A stretch of 64,000 nucleotides of DNA from Flectonema sp. DT1601 (GCA_964019425.1 OZ025817.1:558001-622000), one strand, 5' to 3'. Positions 18,949 to 28,458 are shown, numbered from the stretch's first letter. Made by a program: numbers and translations. Notes: generated from the sequence alone by a model not told the origin.

Positions 18949-20493
18949 TTACAAATGCCTTATGCTCGTATGCAGTTCGTCTCTGTTAATGGATGAACAA
19001 CCTTCTAGGAAATAACTTCCAACGGATTCCACATTCATGAGAGATAAATCCAAGGAAGTAAGTGATGAACAATTATGTAAAAAACTGTCTCCAACAGCTG
19101 AAACATTGCTGAGACCTGATAAGTCAACAGATGTGAGGGATGAACAATGCTTTAGAAAATTGCTTCCAACAGCTGAAACATTGCTGAGGCTTGATAAGGT
19201 AACAGATGTGAGGGATGAACAAGAATATAGAAAACCGTCTTCAACAATTGAAACATTGCTGAGACCTGATAAGTCAACAGATGTGAGGGATGAACAACCA
19301 AAAAGAAAATCGTGTCTAACAACTGAAACATTGCTGAGACTTGATAAGTTAACAGATGTGAGGGATGAACAATGCTTTAGAAATTTGCTTCCAACAACTG
19401 AAACATTGCTGAGACCTGATAAGTCAACAGATGTGAGGGATGAACAAGAATATAGAAAACCGTCTTCAACAATTGAAACATTGCTGAGACCTGATAAGTC
19501 AACAGATGTGAGGGATGAACAACCAAAAAGAAAATCGTGTCTAACAGCTGAAACATTGCTGAGACTTGATAAGTTAACAGATGTGAGGGATGAACAAGAA
19601 TGTAGAAAACCGTCTCCAACAATTGAAACATTGCTGAGACCTGATAAGTTAACAGATGTGAGGGATGAACAAGAATATAGAAAACATTCTCCAACAATTG
19701 AAACATTGCTGAGACCTGATAAGTCAACAGATGTGAGGTATGAACAACCAAAAAGAAAATTGCTTCCAACAGCTGAAACATTGCTGAGGCTTGATAAGTC
19801 AACAGATGTGAGGGATGAACAATATAGAAAACCTTCTCCAACAATTGAAACATTGCTGAGACCTGATAAGTCAACAGATGTGAGGGATGAACAAGAATAT
19901 AGAAAACCTTCTCCAACAATTGAAACATTGCTGAGACTCGATAAGTCTACGGATGTCAGTGATTCGCAATATTTGAGGAAATTATTACCAATACATGTGA
20001 CGTATTGAAGACCAGGCAGACTGACCTTTATAACCTTACAAGACGAGTATAAGAAATCATCTGAAACGGTCGTGACTGAGGGTTCTGAGTTGCTGAATGA
20101 GACGTTCGTAACATCATCCGAGAACCACTCACTGTTATTAAACTGAAGACAGCCATCCACAGCGAATGTGGGAGTATCAAGGCAGAAAAACCCGTCCTGA
20201 TCCCGTTCTCCTCGTAGGAATGCCTTCGCTCTCTTTGCAGCATCTGTGAACCATTCCAATCCAAACAAGCGCACCACCGATGCATCCAACAGCGAGCCGT
20301 CCTCCACTCCGTACGACACCAGTCGACTACCTGCTCGAAGCCGCGATCCTGCGAGAGAAAGCTCAAGAAAGTCACCATCAGTACCCCACTCATCAGCTGC
20401 AACCTGCAATGCATCCTTCACGAGCGACTCTCCAGTAGCTGTGAAAACAACGTCAGGAAATCCTGTGTCTGGGAACGTAACCGAGAGTTGCAT
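18949..20493 (-). CDS. UBL-LRR family protein, copy D
   Basis: 514 residues with 15 LRR units. It is a mosaic: the N-terminal half and first repeat (DAAKRAK, NNFLKYC) match copy A, while the later repeats (HDFLFGC, DGFLYSC, SNFLKHC, DSFLHNC) and the 3' flank match copy C. One repeat is one codon short (EGFLYC instead of EGFLYSC), so the array tolerates register loss. N-terminal variants SEWFSDD and TNVSF are private to D. The intact frames of all four copies imply that they are under selection. A strong chance of gene conversion among copies follows from the mosaic pattern. Confidence 0.9.
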   Translation of the reverse strand: MQLSVTFPDTGFPDVVFTATGESLVKDALQVAADEWGTDGDFLELSLAGSRLRAGSRLVSYGVEDGSLLDASVVRLFGLEWFTDAAKRAKAFLRGERDQDGFFCLDTPTFAVDGCLQFNNSEWFSDDVTNVSFSNSEPSVTTVSDDFLYSSCKVIKVSLPGLQYVTCIGNNFLKYCESLTSVDLSSLSNVSIVGEGFLYSCSSLTSVDLSGLSNVSIVGEGFLYCSSLTSVDLSSLSNVSAVGSNFLFGCSYLTSVDLSGLSNVSIVGECFLYSCSSLTSVNLSGLSNVSIVGDGFLHSCSSLTSVNLSSLSNVSAVRHDFLFGCSSLTSVDLSGLSNVSIVEDGFLYSCSSLTSVDLSGLSNVSVVGSKFLKHCSSLTSVNLSSLSNVSVVRHDFLFGCSSLTSVDLSGLSNVSIVEDGFLYSCSSLTSVTLSSLSNVSAVGSNFLKHCSSLTSVDLSGLSNVSAVGDSFLHNCSSLTSLDLSLMNVESVGSYFLEGCSSINRDELHTSIRHL

Positions 20494-21363
20494 TTTACCT
20501 CACTTGAGTAACCTACGAAATGTGATGATGAATGGCTTGGAGTATGATGAGATTAACACTACTGGGGGTTCTGATAATGTCATCCCCGCTGTTAAGTAAA
20601 AAGTGATAATTAAGTTTCGCTTTAAAAGAAGAAACAGACAAATCAAAAACAAACAGCGGCAACAGAAGCAGAATAATGCCCATCAGAAAACCCTTACAAC
20701 GATTGTGGCAAACAATTCCCTAAAACAGCCACGGCATTGTTGGCACGTATGTCTCTTGCTCTGGAGTATCCTCAGACTGGGACGTCTATCGAATTATTGC
20801 AACAAACACCGGTCATGAAACATTTCATTACTTTACTTGAAAAGATCGAAGACACGAATACGAATAACACGCGGACCGATGAGAGTATTGTAAAGTCGGA
20901 AATAATTACACCAACTGCAGAAGACTTGCTATTCTGGAAGATATGTCAGCAATGAAGTCTGATATTTCTGTATTCGTAACAAATATAAATCAATTATTCA
21001 CTCAACACAATACGACAACCAGCGCTAATTTCAACAGAGCAGCATTAACGGTGAGGGGTCTCAGCTGTGATGTTCGTCCTGGTGGTGGTGATGGTCATCA
21101 GTTTCCACCTTCAAATATTTTCTGTAAGACTCCACCTGGTAATCGTGTAAGTCTTCCCAAAATAAGACCTATTTATTAGTCCAGGGTACTGAAACTGTAA
21201 TTCTCAAAAATACTACAATTTGTTTGTGTCACGAAACCGTGAACCGATTTAAACTGATAAAGCTAAAGGAGGTTTACGTGTGCTGCCAACATTCTTTTTC
21301 GTTCTTATAATACTTGTTAAATGCAAAAAAGAATTCTACACTACCATGAGTAGTTGAATATTT
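20494..21363. other. 5' flank of copy D and cluster boundary
   Basis: 20494-21032 repeats the conserved 5' flank of the LRR unit. After CGCTAATTTC at about 21032 the sequence leaves the family and is unique; repeat R is absent here. A plus-strand open stretch continues to 21179 with a PGGGDGHQFPPSN-type composition, in a different context from the other copies. From 21180 to 21363 it is AT-rich spacer before the 3' end of the PPR gene. Confidence 0.5.
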
Positions 21364-22602
21364 CTAAGAACTTATTACTCTCTCCTTCATAAACTTTCGA
21401 TACTTATTTTTAATTTCCCTCGTTCCAGAAATCCCCAACTCATTCACATTTTCCATAACTTCCTCAACACCAACAACATCATCATTCGCTATCAACAACT
21501 CAAGCATGTTTTGGTGTAGGTGAGGCATTGATGCTTCGTATTGGTCCAAAGCCAATCTGTATTTTGCTTTTGCATGAGACAGACCATTGAAAGGATCAGC
21601 AAGGCATCCTCTTACATAAGTCGCATAGGTGAATGAATTGGGAGTGACTTGTTGAATAAGCTGATCCCATATTCTATTAAGCGCAGTTAGATTATTCGCT
21701 GTTTTATAAACATTCAGTAGAGCTGTCCATTCCACTACCGTTGGAGTGAAATAACCGAAAGTATCTTCACCGCAGCAAAGTTTGAATACTTTCGATGCTA
21801 ATCTTGTTTCAGATCCATCACAGGTTTTTAAGAAAGCTAATAAGGTATATCTATCAGGATTGTGAATCTTTGTCTCTTCGGTTATAAAGAATTCTTCAAA
21901 TGAAGGAAGAGCTGATCTTCCTGTAGTGTAACAGCCAAGAGCTGTATTCAAAACCTCCACTGAAGGACTCAATTTACAACTTTGCAACAGTTCTTTGATA
22001 ATTTCTGATTTGGTTCGATTGAACTCAACTTTTTGCTCATCACTATTCCCCAATAGCTTTGATCTCCATTTCCCATAAGCCCCTTTAGGAATGTTTCGAA
22101 AAAACATAAACTTTGTTAGAGCTGTATAATTACTTTCATTCAGTGAAAGGTTTCTCAAGTCCGTCAGGTACGTTATATATTTAATTTGGGAATCAACAGA
22201 TGAAGCTGTTTTCGCATGTGCCAACAACACCGAATTGAACGTCTGTTCATCCTTTACTATATTACGAGGAATGCTTGAGAAGTAGGTGTCGCATGATCTG
22301 GTGTCAGCCATTCTTGAGAAGATAGATAATACTGCGTTGTGGGTTCTAATACCGACATCCCAACCCTGTTGTTTACCTTTTGTAATTGCATCGTTGACTA
22401 ACATATAAGTAATGTCATTGTGAGATGTTGGTTTAGTTCCGTGTTTTCCTCTGAATCGGTTTGATATTAATTTTGCAACGTCGGCATCGGTTACTTTTTT
22501 CTTCAACTGAGCTCTCGGATGATGTTGCAGTAGTATCGGATTTTCTGTTTTACAATCCAACAATTTCCTAATTAAATTCAATCGTTTCCATAATGTAGTC
22601 AT
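21364..22602 (-). CDS. Pentatricopeptide repeat (PPR) protein
   Basis: 412 residues from the ATG at 22602 (MTTLWKRLNLIRKLL), a basic amphipathic start that suits mitochondrial import. Helical repeats from about residue 85 to 400 have PPR character: THNAVLSIFSRMADTRSCD, DEQTFNSVLLAHAKT, SVEVLNTALGCYTTG, DRYTLLAFLKTCDG, TVVEWTALLNVYKTANNLTALNRIWDQL, NSFTYATYVRGCLAD. PPR proteins bind organelle RNA; in kinetoplastids they serve mitoribosomes and polyadenylation or editing factors. The stop codon of the upstream ATG10 gene is only about 17 nt from the acceptor (TTACTGTAG) of this gene, so the two messages must be processed in overlapping sequence. The start could be earlier only by a non-ATG codon. 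Confidence 0.85.
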   Translation of the reverse strand: MTTLWKRLNLIRKLLDCKTENPILLQHHPRAQLKKKVTDADVAKLISNRFRGKHGTKPTSHNDITYMLVNDAITKGKQQGWDVGIRTHNAVLSIFSRMADTRSCDTYFSSIPRNIVKDEQTFNSVLLAHAKTASSVDSQIKYITYLTDLRNLSLNESNYTALTKFMFFRNIPKGAYGKWRSKLLGNSDEQKVEFNRTKSEIIKELLQSCKLSPSVEVLNTALGCYTTGRSALPSFEEFFITEETKIHNPDRYTLLAFLKTCDGSETRLASKVFKLCCGEDTFGYFTPTVVEWTALLNVYKTANNLTALNRIWDQLIQQVTPNSFTYATYVRGCLADPFNGLSHAKAKYRLALDQYEASMPHLHQNMLELLIANDDVVGVEEVMENVNELGISGTREIKNKYRKFMKERVISS

Positions 22603-22632
22603 AGTTTTATCCAAGCTACAGTAAAGAATAAA

Positions 22633-23187
22633 TTAAGATTTTGAATCGATCACTGGAGGAGGAGGAACACACATGTCATTAGGCATTCCAATAAAGGAAC
22701 CATGTAACGATAAGAAAGAAGTAATATATCTCCATCCTGATTCTACAGAGACATTCATCATCATTAACGTAGAACCTGTCTCACAAGGGTGAAGAGTAAT
22801 AGTATAGTTCGACGTGATGGGATGAAGTCCTGCGGATATAACAGCCTCAGGTTGATTACCCACCAATGGATGGGCCTCATCAACACCATTAGGAAACTTA
22901 CACATTGACGATAACTGTTCTGCTTTAAGTAAATCACCATCCTCACTATAAGCCAAAAATACTATTTTCGGAACAGAAAACACAGTGTCGTAACAAATGT
23001 TTATATCTGCCTTTAATCCTTCTTGAATGCTTAAATTAACATTTCTCACTTCCAAACCAGTATGGGGAAGGTCAGGGTCTGCGTGGGGAGGTCGCTCCCA
23101 CTCTTTTAAAACCCATCCAAGTAATTGATTGTGTCGCTGAGATGCGAAATCTTCACAAATAGAAACAAACTGGCCCCCAGAAATCAT
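22633..23187 (-). CDS. ATG10: ATG10, E2-like enzyme of ATG12 conjugation
   Basis: 184 residues. The catalytic region reads HPITSNYTITLHPCETGSTLM, with Cys135 in the HPC motif that defines ATG10, followed by GWRYITSFLSLHGSFIGM, equal to the YITSWLSIVGPVVGL segment of the family. A beta-strand block with DTVFSVPKIVFLAY near residue 70 also fits the fold. ATG10 accepts ATG12 from ATG7 and passes it to ATG5, which drives ATG8 lipidation at forming autophagosomes. The length matches the family. A TTTTTCTTTCAG acceptor lies 19 nt upstream of the ATG. Genes lie head-to-tail with PPR downstream and ankyrin-VHP upstream. Confidence 0.88.
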   Translation of the reverse strand: MISGGQFVSICEDFASQRHNQLLGWVLKEWERPPHADPDLPHTGLEVRNVNLSIQEGLKADINICYDTVFSVPKIVFLAYSEDGDLLKAEQLSSMCKFPNGVDEAHPLVGNQPEAVISAGLHPITSNYTITLHPCETGSTLMMMNVSVESGWRYITSFLSLHGSFIGMPNDMCVPPPPVIDSKS

Positions 23188-23356
23188 TTCTTTTATAAAG
23201 TTCCTGAAAGAAAAACAAGAAAAGCAAACAATAACCTAAATCAGTTAAGGTGATAACAAAAAAAGCAGATTTGCGTAACGTAAAAAAAAATGAAGAATTC
23301 CTGTAAAGTCGTTCTCCTTTTTTATTAATTTTAAATTAGAATGGGAAGTGTAACTA

Positions 23357-25243
23357 TTAAGTAACTTGTTCTGCCAGACTGAGCTCTATTTTTTTAGAAT
23401 CTTTTCTGTGATGAGTCCAAAGTTTGAATCGGTCTTTTTCAACTTCAAACAACTCTAAAAATTCAGCATCAGACAAGTACATCTCTCTGAATGCTACATT
23501 GATATGATCCGCAGTGAGGTCAGACTCTGGAAGTCGTAATCGAGAATATGGAAAAGTCCTACAGAATAAACCTTTAATCTCATCAACGAGAGCAATCTCA
23601 TTAAATGAATTCAACTTCTCATTCGATAAATCTAATCGAAATTTAACTTCTCTTTCACCAATGCTAAACCTTTCAATTTGCTCATCCTCCTCCGTAACTC
23701 GAACATAATTCTCATGCAGTAAAGTTTGCATTGTAGATATGGTTGACAATTCCTTCTCCGTGTTTGTTGGATCATGTGATTTATTTTGAAGTAGATTTTC
23801 AATAGAATTTCCTTCAATATTAACAGCTTCTATAGTAGATGATGATAACCCGATTGATTTGATTAATAATTCAAATAGAGGTTGACACAAACACATAACT
23901 GAAACATGCAATGGAGAGTTACCTTCACAATCGAATACATTTACACTAGCAGCTGGACAATACTTTAGTAGTATTGCCGCTGATGTTTTATTACTACTCA
24001 AAGCAGCGCAGTGAAGTGGTGTTAGGAGGTTACCAACTGCTGCCGATTGTACATCTATATCGAATGCGTTACATTTCAGTAAAGCTTCCAAACAATCACT
24101 GCTACAAGATGCTGCAGTGTGAATGACTTCTAAGTTTGATTCTTTTCTCGCTAAGTTAATATTTAATAAACTACCAAACCTAATCATTTCCAATACGACA
24201 TCCCTACAGTTACCTGTGCAAGCAACAAACAGTGGTGATTCATTCCATGTGTTTGTGCTATTCAGTAACACAATTCTAATATCATCAGTGACTTCTGAGT
24301 GATTTAATAAAAACTTGACTACAGAACTTCTATTATGACGAGCAGCATGATGAAGACAGCTATCTCCACAATGATCAGTATCTGTTGTGATTGTTGATTT
24401 AAAATTGTTCATTGATTCTGGTTGTGTGTACAGTCCTTGGTATTCCAAGCAATCTATTGATCCAACACAACAAGCAGTTAAGAATAATGACTTCCCACTG
24501 TTGTCTTTTATACTTATTAAAGTTGGGTCACATTGCAACATAACATCGAGACACGAAACTAAATTACTACGAACAGCAACATGAGCAGCTGTTTCACCGT
24601 TTGTTAATGTCTGAGTGCGTGCAGACCCTGGAGAAGATTGTAAAAGAACAGAACAAACCATCTTTTTATTAATTTCGATATCTGTAAGACCACAAGGAGA
24701 TGCTACAACGCAATGTAGTGGTGTATTGTTATTTAAATCCGACGTCAGCTTTGCACCCGCAAGTAGTAACGTTTTTACAATTTCTGGACTACCAGTTGCC
24801 GCTGCAATATGAAGAGGAGTTACACCGCCTGCTACTGTAGTAGAAGTGTTATTCTTAGCGAGTAGTAATTGCTGAATGCATTTAACTGATCCTCCTGAAG
24901 CTGCAAAACAAATTGCCGTCCAGTTCGATTCCGGTTCCTCAATCGATGGATCAGCCCCAGCCGAGAGTAGTAACTTTGTAACTTCACTCTTTCCTCTTTC
25001 GGCAGCAAGCATCAGCGGAGTTCTTCCTTTTGAATTCTTTTCGTTGACATTTCGCATTCCACGTTCCATGACGATCTCTGTGACAATATCATCACCAGCC
25101 ATCACCGCGTCGATATATGAAAGTCTTTTTAGTTTTGCTAGTCGGGTACTTCCACCTCTAACTAACTTCAAGGCACTTTGGTAACCATCAGTGATAGATT
25201 CATTCATGATGTCTTCAAAGAATCCCGTCGGCGAGGTGCACAT
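23357..25243 (-). CDS. Ankyrin-repeat protein with C-terminal villin headpiece
   Basis: 628 residues. Residues about 40-480 hold roughly a dozen ankyrin repeats (GRTPLMLAAERGKSEVTKLL, GVTPLHIAAATGSPEIVKTL, LTPLHCAALSSNKTSAAILL and others). After a linker, residues about 585-625 match a villin headpiece: YLSDAEFLELFEVEKDRFKLW with a Lys-rich end (HHRKDSKKIELSL). The final Phe of the usual LF terminus is not kept. Headpieces usually bind F-actin, so I infer a scaffold linking partners to actin. A CTTCTTTGCAG acceptor lies 11 nt before the ATG. Ankyrin plus headpiece is an uncommon pairing. Confidence 0.85.
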   Translation of the reverse strand: MCTSPTGFFEDIMNESITDGYQSALKLVRGGSTRLAKLKRLSYIDAVMAGDDIVTEIVMERGMRNVNEKNSKGRTPLMLAAERGKSEVTKLLLSAGADPSIEEPESNWTAICFAASGGSVKCIQQLLLAKNNTSTTVAGGVTPLHIAAATGSPEIVKTLLLAGAKLTSDLNNNTPLHCVVASPCGLTDIEINKKMVCSVLLQSSPGSARTQTLTNGETAAHVAVRSNLVSCLDVMLQCDPTLISIKDNSGKSLFLTACCVGSIDCLEYQGLYTQPESMNNFKSTITTDTDHCGDSCLHHAARHNRSSVVKFLLNHSEVTDDIRIVLLNSTNTWNESPLFVACTGNCRDVVLEMIRFGSLLNINLARKESNLEVIHTAASCSSDCLEALLKCNAFDIDVQSAAVGNLLTPLHCAALSSNKTSAAILLKYCPAASVNVFDCEGNSPLHVSVMCLCQPLFELLIKSIGLSSSTIEAVNIEGNSIENLLQNKSHDPTNTEKELSTISTMQTLLHENYVRVTEEDEQIERFSIGEREVKFRLDLSNEKLNSFNEIALVDEIKGLFCRTFPYSRLRLPESDLTADHINVAFREMYLSDAEFLELFEVEKDRFKLWTHHRKDSKKIELSLAEQVT

Positions 25244-25672
25244 CCTCCCCTGCTCTGCAAAGAAGATTCACCTTAAAACACCTAAAATAGAACATGGTTA
25301 ATAATGGAGCGGGGGGGTATTTTGATACTTAATTTCCCAGACAAACTAATCAGAAGGAGTATGCTCATCGTTGATAACAACCTGCTTAAAAAAAAACATA
25401 AAATATAACAAACAAATAATTTCGCTATATAAGTCACATCATAATTATCATCAAGAACAGAATTTACGTAACGAAAAGGAGGATAGATGCGCATAGTAAG
25501 CTGCGCCGATTACGAGCACGATATAGGTTACGTAACATAATTGAAATTGAAGCTTCGGGAGAGGGAGGGTTAGGATCCAAAAAAGGAAAGCAACAAATAT
25601 AATTTCGCAAAGAGAAACGCTTTCAAAAGACGTCGTTTAACCTCCGTTGAGAAAGAAATAACAGAAGAATAA
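25244..25672. other. Intergenic, no gene seen
   Basis: AT-rich spacer between the small EGF-like membrane gene's 3' end and the ankyrin-headpiece gene's 5' acceptor. A run of G (GCGGGGGGGT) near 25311 is the only unusual feature. Confidence 0.5.
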
Positions 25673-26077
25673 CTAACTTTGAGTAGCAGTCGTGGCAATG
25701 GTTGCTTCAGTATTTGGGCTTCCAGATCCGTATCTCTCATTTTTCTCGCGAGCATCCTGTTTCCTAGAGCTCATTCTACTATAAATTAAGACTGCAGCTA
25801 CAAGTGCCACGGCTAGTAACATCGGCGCGCCAAGCTTTGCGTCAAAGTCACTTTTTGAGTGACCTACCAGGCAATCTTCAACTCTGCCACCTACTCGTTT
25901 TCGATTTTCATTTGACTTGCAGATGCATACGAAGTCAGACCTGCTTTCTTCACTTTGATATAAGTCTTTACATTCTTGATCTCCACAAGGATTAGCATCG
26001 CACTCGTCATGCGACTCCCCATGTGACCAGACACCACAAACTATGAATAACAATACTGCTATCACTACAGTATTCAT
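25673..26077 (-). CDS. Small type I membrane protein with EGF-like Cys cluster
   Basis: 134 residues. Residues 1-18 form a signal peptide (MNTVVIAVLLFIVCGVWS). The ectodomain has six cysteines in an EGF-like spacing (DECDANPCGDQECKDLY...DFVCIC) plus a seventh before the membrane. A single helix (APMLLAVALVAAVLIYS) at about 84-101 is followed by a basic stop-transfer stretch and a Thr/Ser-rich tail. Likely at the cell surface or in the endomembrane system. No family assigned. An acceptor (CTTTCCTTCAG) lies about 19 nt upstream of the ATG. Confidence 0.8.
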   Translation of the reverse strand: MNTVVIAVLLFIVCGVWSHGESHDECDANPCGDQECKDLYQSEESRSDFVCICKSNENRKRVGGRVEDCLVGHSKSDFDAKLGAPMLLAVALVAAVLIYSRMSSRKQDAREKNERYGSGSPNTEATIATTATQS

Positions 26078-26929
26078 GTTAGTTTATTATTTACTGAAGG
26101 AAAGTGACAATTAAAATTTTTTTGAATATAAAAAGATTTTTATTAAAAACACATTTCAAGACACCAAAACAATGGTCACCGTGTAATACGACTGTTGAAA
26201 ATATTTGCGTTTAAATGACTTTTCAGTTAAGGGTCTTTTCACTGACTTCTTCAATTTCTTTATAGCAATTCAGCAAGAAAAATGAGAGAAATGTATAATA
26301 AAAAGAAAATAACAGATTACAGATGATCGGAAGTCCCCTTCACACACGAAGTATCAAAAAAGTAATCCTACTCAACGAGTAATGGTGAGAGTCCGTAAAA
26401 CAGAAACAATAACAAAGAGATGACAGAATCGTTGTCATAACACAAAACGACAAAAAAAAAAAAAAAAAAAATTAAAATTCTTCTTCCTCTCCACCCGTCC
26501 CACACCCTGCTGTAAATATTAAGAAATAAAAAAGATTAGTGCCAAAGCAATACTATTCAAAAAAAAAAAAAAAAAAAATACTAACCAAATTATTTCGGGA
26601 AGCACACAAAGGATTTTTCACTGAAACCAGTGCAAAGGGGGAATGGGGAAAAAAAAGGGGGAACGAAACAACTAACTAACAACAAGAGAAAACTCTGATC
26701 AAATCAGTGAAAGTGCTGCATGGGGAAGGGCTAAGACTCTCTATTTTCGTTTATGTGGACCACCAATTGCATCTGGTCGTTCCAGTCACGATAGTTATGG
26801 AACTCGCTTATATGTAACTTCCTAACAGGCTTTGGCAAAAAAAAAAAAAAAGGAACAGGGAAAGGAGTGAAAAAAAAATACTCAACTTGTGAGATATATT
26901 AAACTCTCATTTGTATTTTAAATTATGTA
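26078..26929. other. Intergenic, no gene seen
   Basis: About 850 bp with several A runs of 12-18 and no supported ORF or RNA gene. It must contain the poly(A) region of the pseudokinase and the leader region of the small membrane gene. Confidence 0.5.
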
Positions 26930-28138
26930 TCATTGACCATTCATGGGTGACGTAACTAATTCTTCTTCGTCTACATCAGTCTCACAGTTTAGAATATTAA
27001 CTTTTAGAAGTTTACCAGTTTTCGAAGCTGGAGAAGAAGCAGGCGAAAGCTCAAACGATGGAGGAGGAGCATTTGGAGACAAAGTTCCAATGCAAGGAGT
27101 ATCAAGCAAAGTAACAACAGGTTTCTGACGAGGTCCATCAAGAGGTGAAAACGTATTATCAATGAGAGGAGATTCAAGACCCTTTCCGACTTTCAAAAAC
27201 GATTGCTGTAAGGAAGTCTCTGTTGCTTTTTCTAATTCTTCCACCGATCCGTGTCTTTGAATTAAAAAAGCACCACATCCTTCTCCTAAATCAACATAGT
27301 CACTTTTTCGTAAGTCTTGCAGATTCATTCTTGTTTTCCAATTTGGATCAAGCATTTTTTGCATAACAGAATGCAACTCTGGGGCATTGTCAGTCCCTTT
27401 AGACAGAACTTCTTGTACATTCTCAGGTGTGGTATTTTTATTATATGTTGGTGTTGAAGCAGTTAACATGTATGACAAGAGACAAGCAGAAGACCAGATA
27501 TCAGTTTTCTTTCCATGATAAGAACAACTTGTGTCTAATATCTCAGGTGAGCAGTACGAATGATCTAAATCTTTCGGATGATCAGATAAAAGTTCTCTGC
27601 TGTGTTGAACTGTTGCCACAGTAAAGTCTGATAGCTTCACCATGTCTTTTGATTCGTCAAGAAGGATCGTGTCGGGTGATATTCCTCTATGGACAAGTGC
27701 TCGCTCATGAAGATAGTCCAGCGCTTTGATTAGTTGTATAAAATAGTTTCTTGCTTGAGTTGCCTCAAGAGCACCACTACTTGAAATAATCTCACCTATA
27801 GAAAAAGGAGTATACTCCATGATGACATATATTGTACTGGGGCCGTTAAACATTTGAAATAACTTTACAATGTGATTGTGGTCGACGATTTTTAGAATTC
27901 CGAGATCGTTTTCAATTCGTCTGAGAAGTCCTTCATCTTGAGTTGATTTCTCACTGAGTTCACCTTTAAGGATCATGTTCATAAAATATCTCGTGTCACC
28001 AACCTGTGATACGGCTGGTTTTACTTTTATACATCCATCTCTTTCAGTCACTGTATCACCTACCCTAAATGCTATCTCTTTTTCACGTTGTAACAGCGAA
28101 ACCCGAAATGTCATTTCCTTCCAACCCTCGCATGTCAT
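26930..28138 (-). CDS. Protein kinase-like protein, probable pseudokinase
   Basis: 402 residues. The kinase fold spans about 30-290: DHNHIVKLFQMF and YVIMEYTPFSIGEIISS in the N-lobe and hinge, then HRGISPDTILL at 150-160 and SDFTVA at 170-175, CSPEIL for APE, and KKTDIWSSACLLSYML. The catalytic Asp of HRD is Gly, the DFG Gly is Thr, and no glycine-rich loop is visible, so catalysis is unlikely. The layout is nearest to CAMKK/LKB1/STE-like kinases. The C-terminal 110 residues are Ser/Pro-rich and probably disordered. Likely an allosteric partner or scaffold. The sequence before the ATG is A-rich on this strand, so its splice acceptor is uncertain. Confidence 0.85.
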   Translation of the reverse strand: MTCEGWKEMTFRVSLLQREKEIAFRVGDTVTERDGCIKVKPAVSQVGDTRYFMNMILKGELSEKSTQDEGLLRRIENDLGILKIVDHNHIVKLFQMFNGPSTIYVIMEYTPFSIGEIISSSGALEATQARNYFIQLIKALDYLHERALVHRGISPDTILLDESKDMVKLSDFTVATVQHSRELLSDHPKDLDHSYCSPEILDTSCSYHGKKTDIWSSACLLSYMLTASTPTYNKNTTPENVQEVLSKGTDNAPELHSVMQKMLDPNWKTRMNLQDLRKSDYVDLGEGCGAFLIQRHGSVEELEKATETSLQQSFLKVGKGLESPLIDNTFSPLDGPRQKPVVTLLDTPCIGTLSPNAPPPSFELSPASSPASKTGKLLKVNILNCETDVDEEELVTSPMNGQ

Positions 28139-28458
28139 ATTTTAGTGTTTTTTTTTTTTTTTTTTTTTTTGCAGGCTTTTGTATGTTTGTTTTGTAAAAA
28201 ATATTATTAATTTTTTTGAATTACCAATTTCAAAAAAAAAAAAACAAATGAAAAAAATGGATTCTAAACTGTCGGTATGAATGCATTTTTTGAGAAAATA
28301 AGATAGTGAAAACATTATATGAAGTGTTCAGCTGTTTCGAATAACGCTGGTGGAAAAACTGAATTGCGTTCAGTTAGTCTCCATGTGAATTATCCACAGA
28401 ACGAATCTAGTATGTATGGATGATAAACTTTAAGATTTACAATCATTTACTTATTGGT
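28139..28458. other. Intergenic, no gene seen
   Basis: AT-rich spacer with a long T run at 28147-28170. No RNA gene or ORF I can support. Confidence 0.5.

Noticed and set aside
19037-20008. Long plus-strand ORF (323 codons) opposite LRR copy D, and similar ones opposite copies B and C
   Set aside because: They are the complement of the 75-bp repeat array. The period is a multiple of three, so any frame without a stop in one unit stays open. The composition (ETLLRPDKSTDVRDEQ repeated) is a shadow of the minus-strand LRRs.
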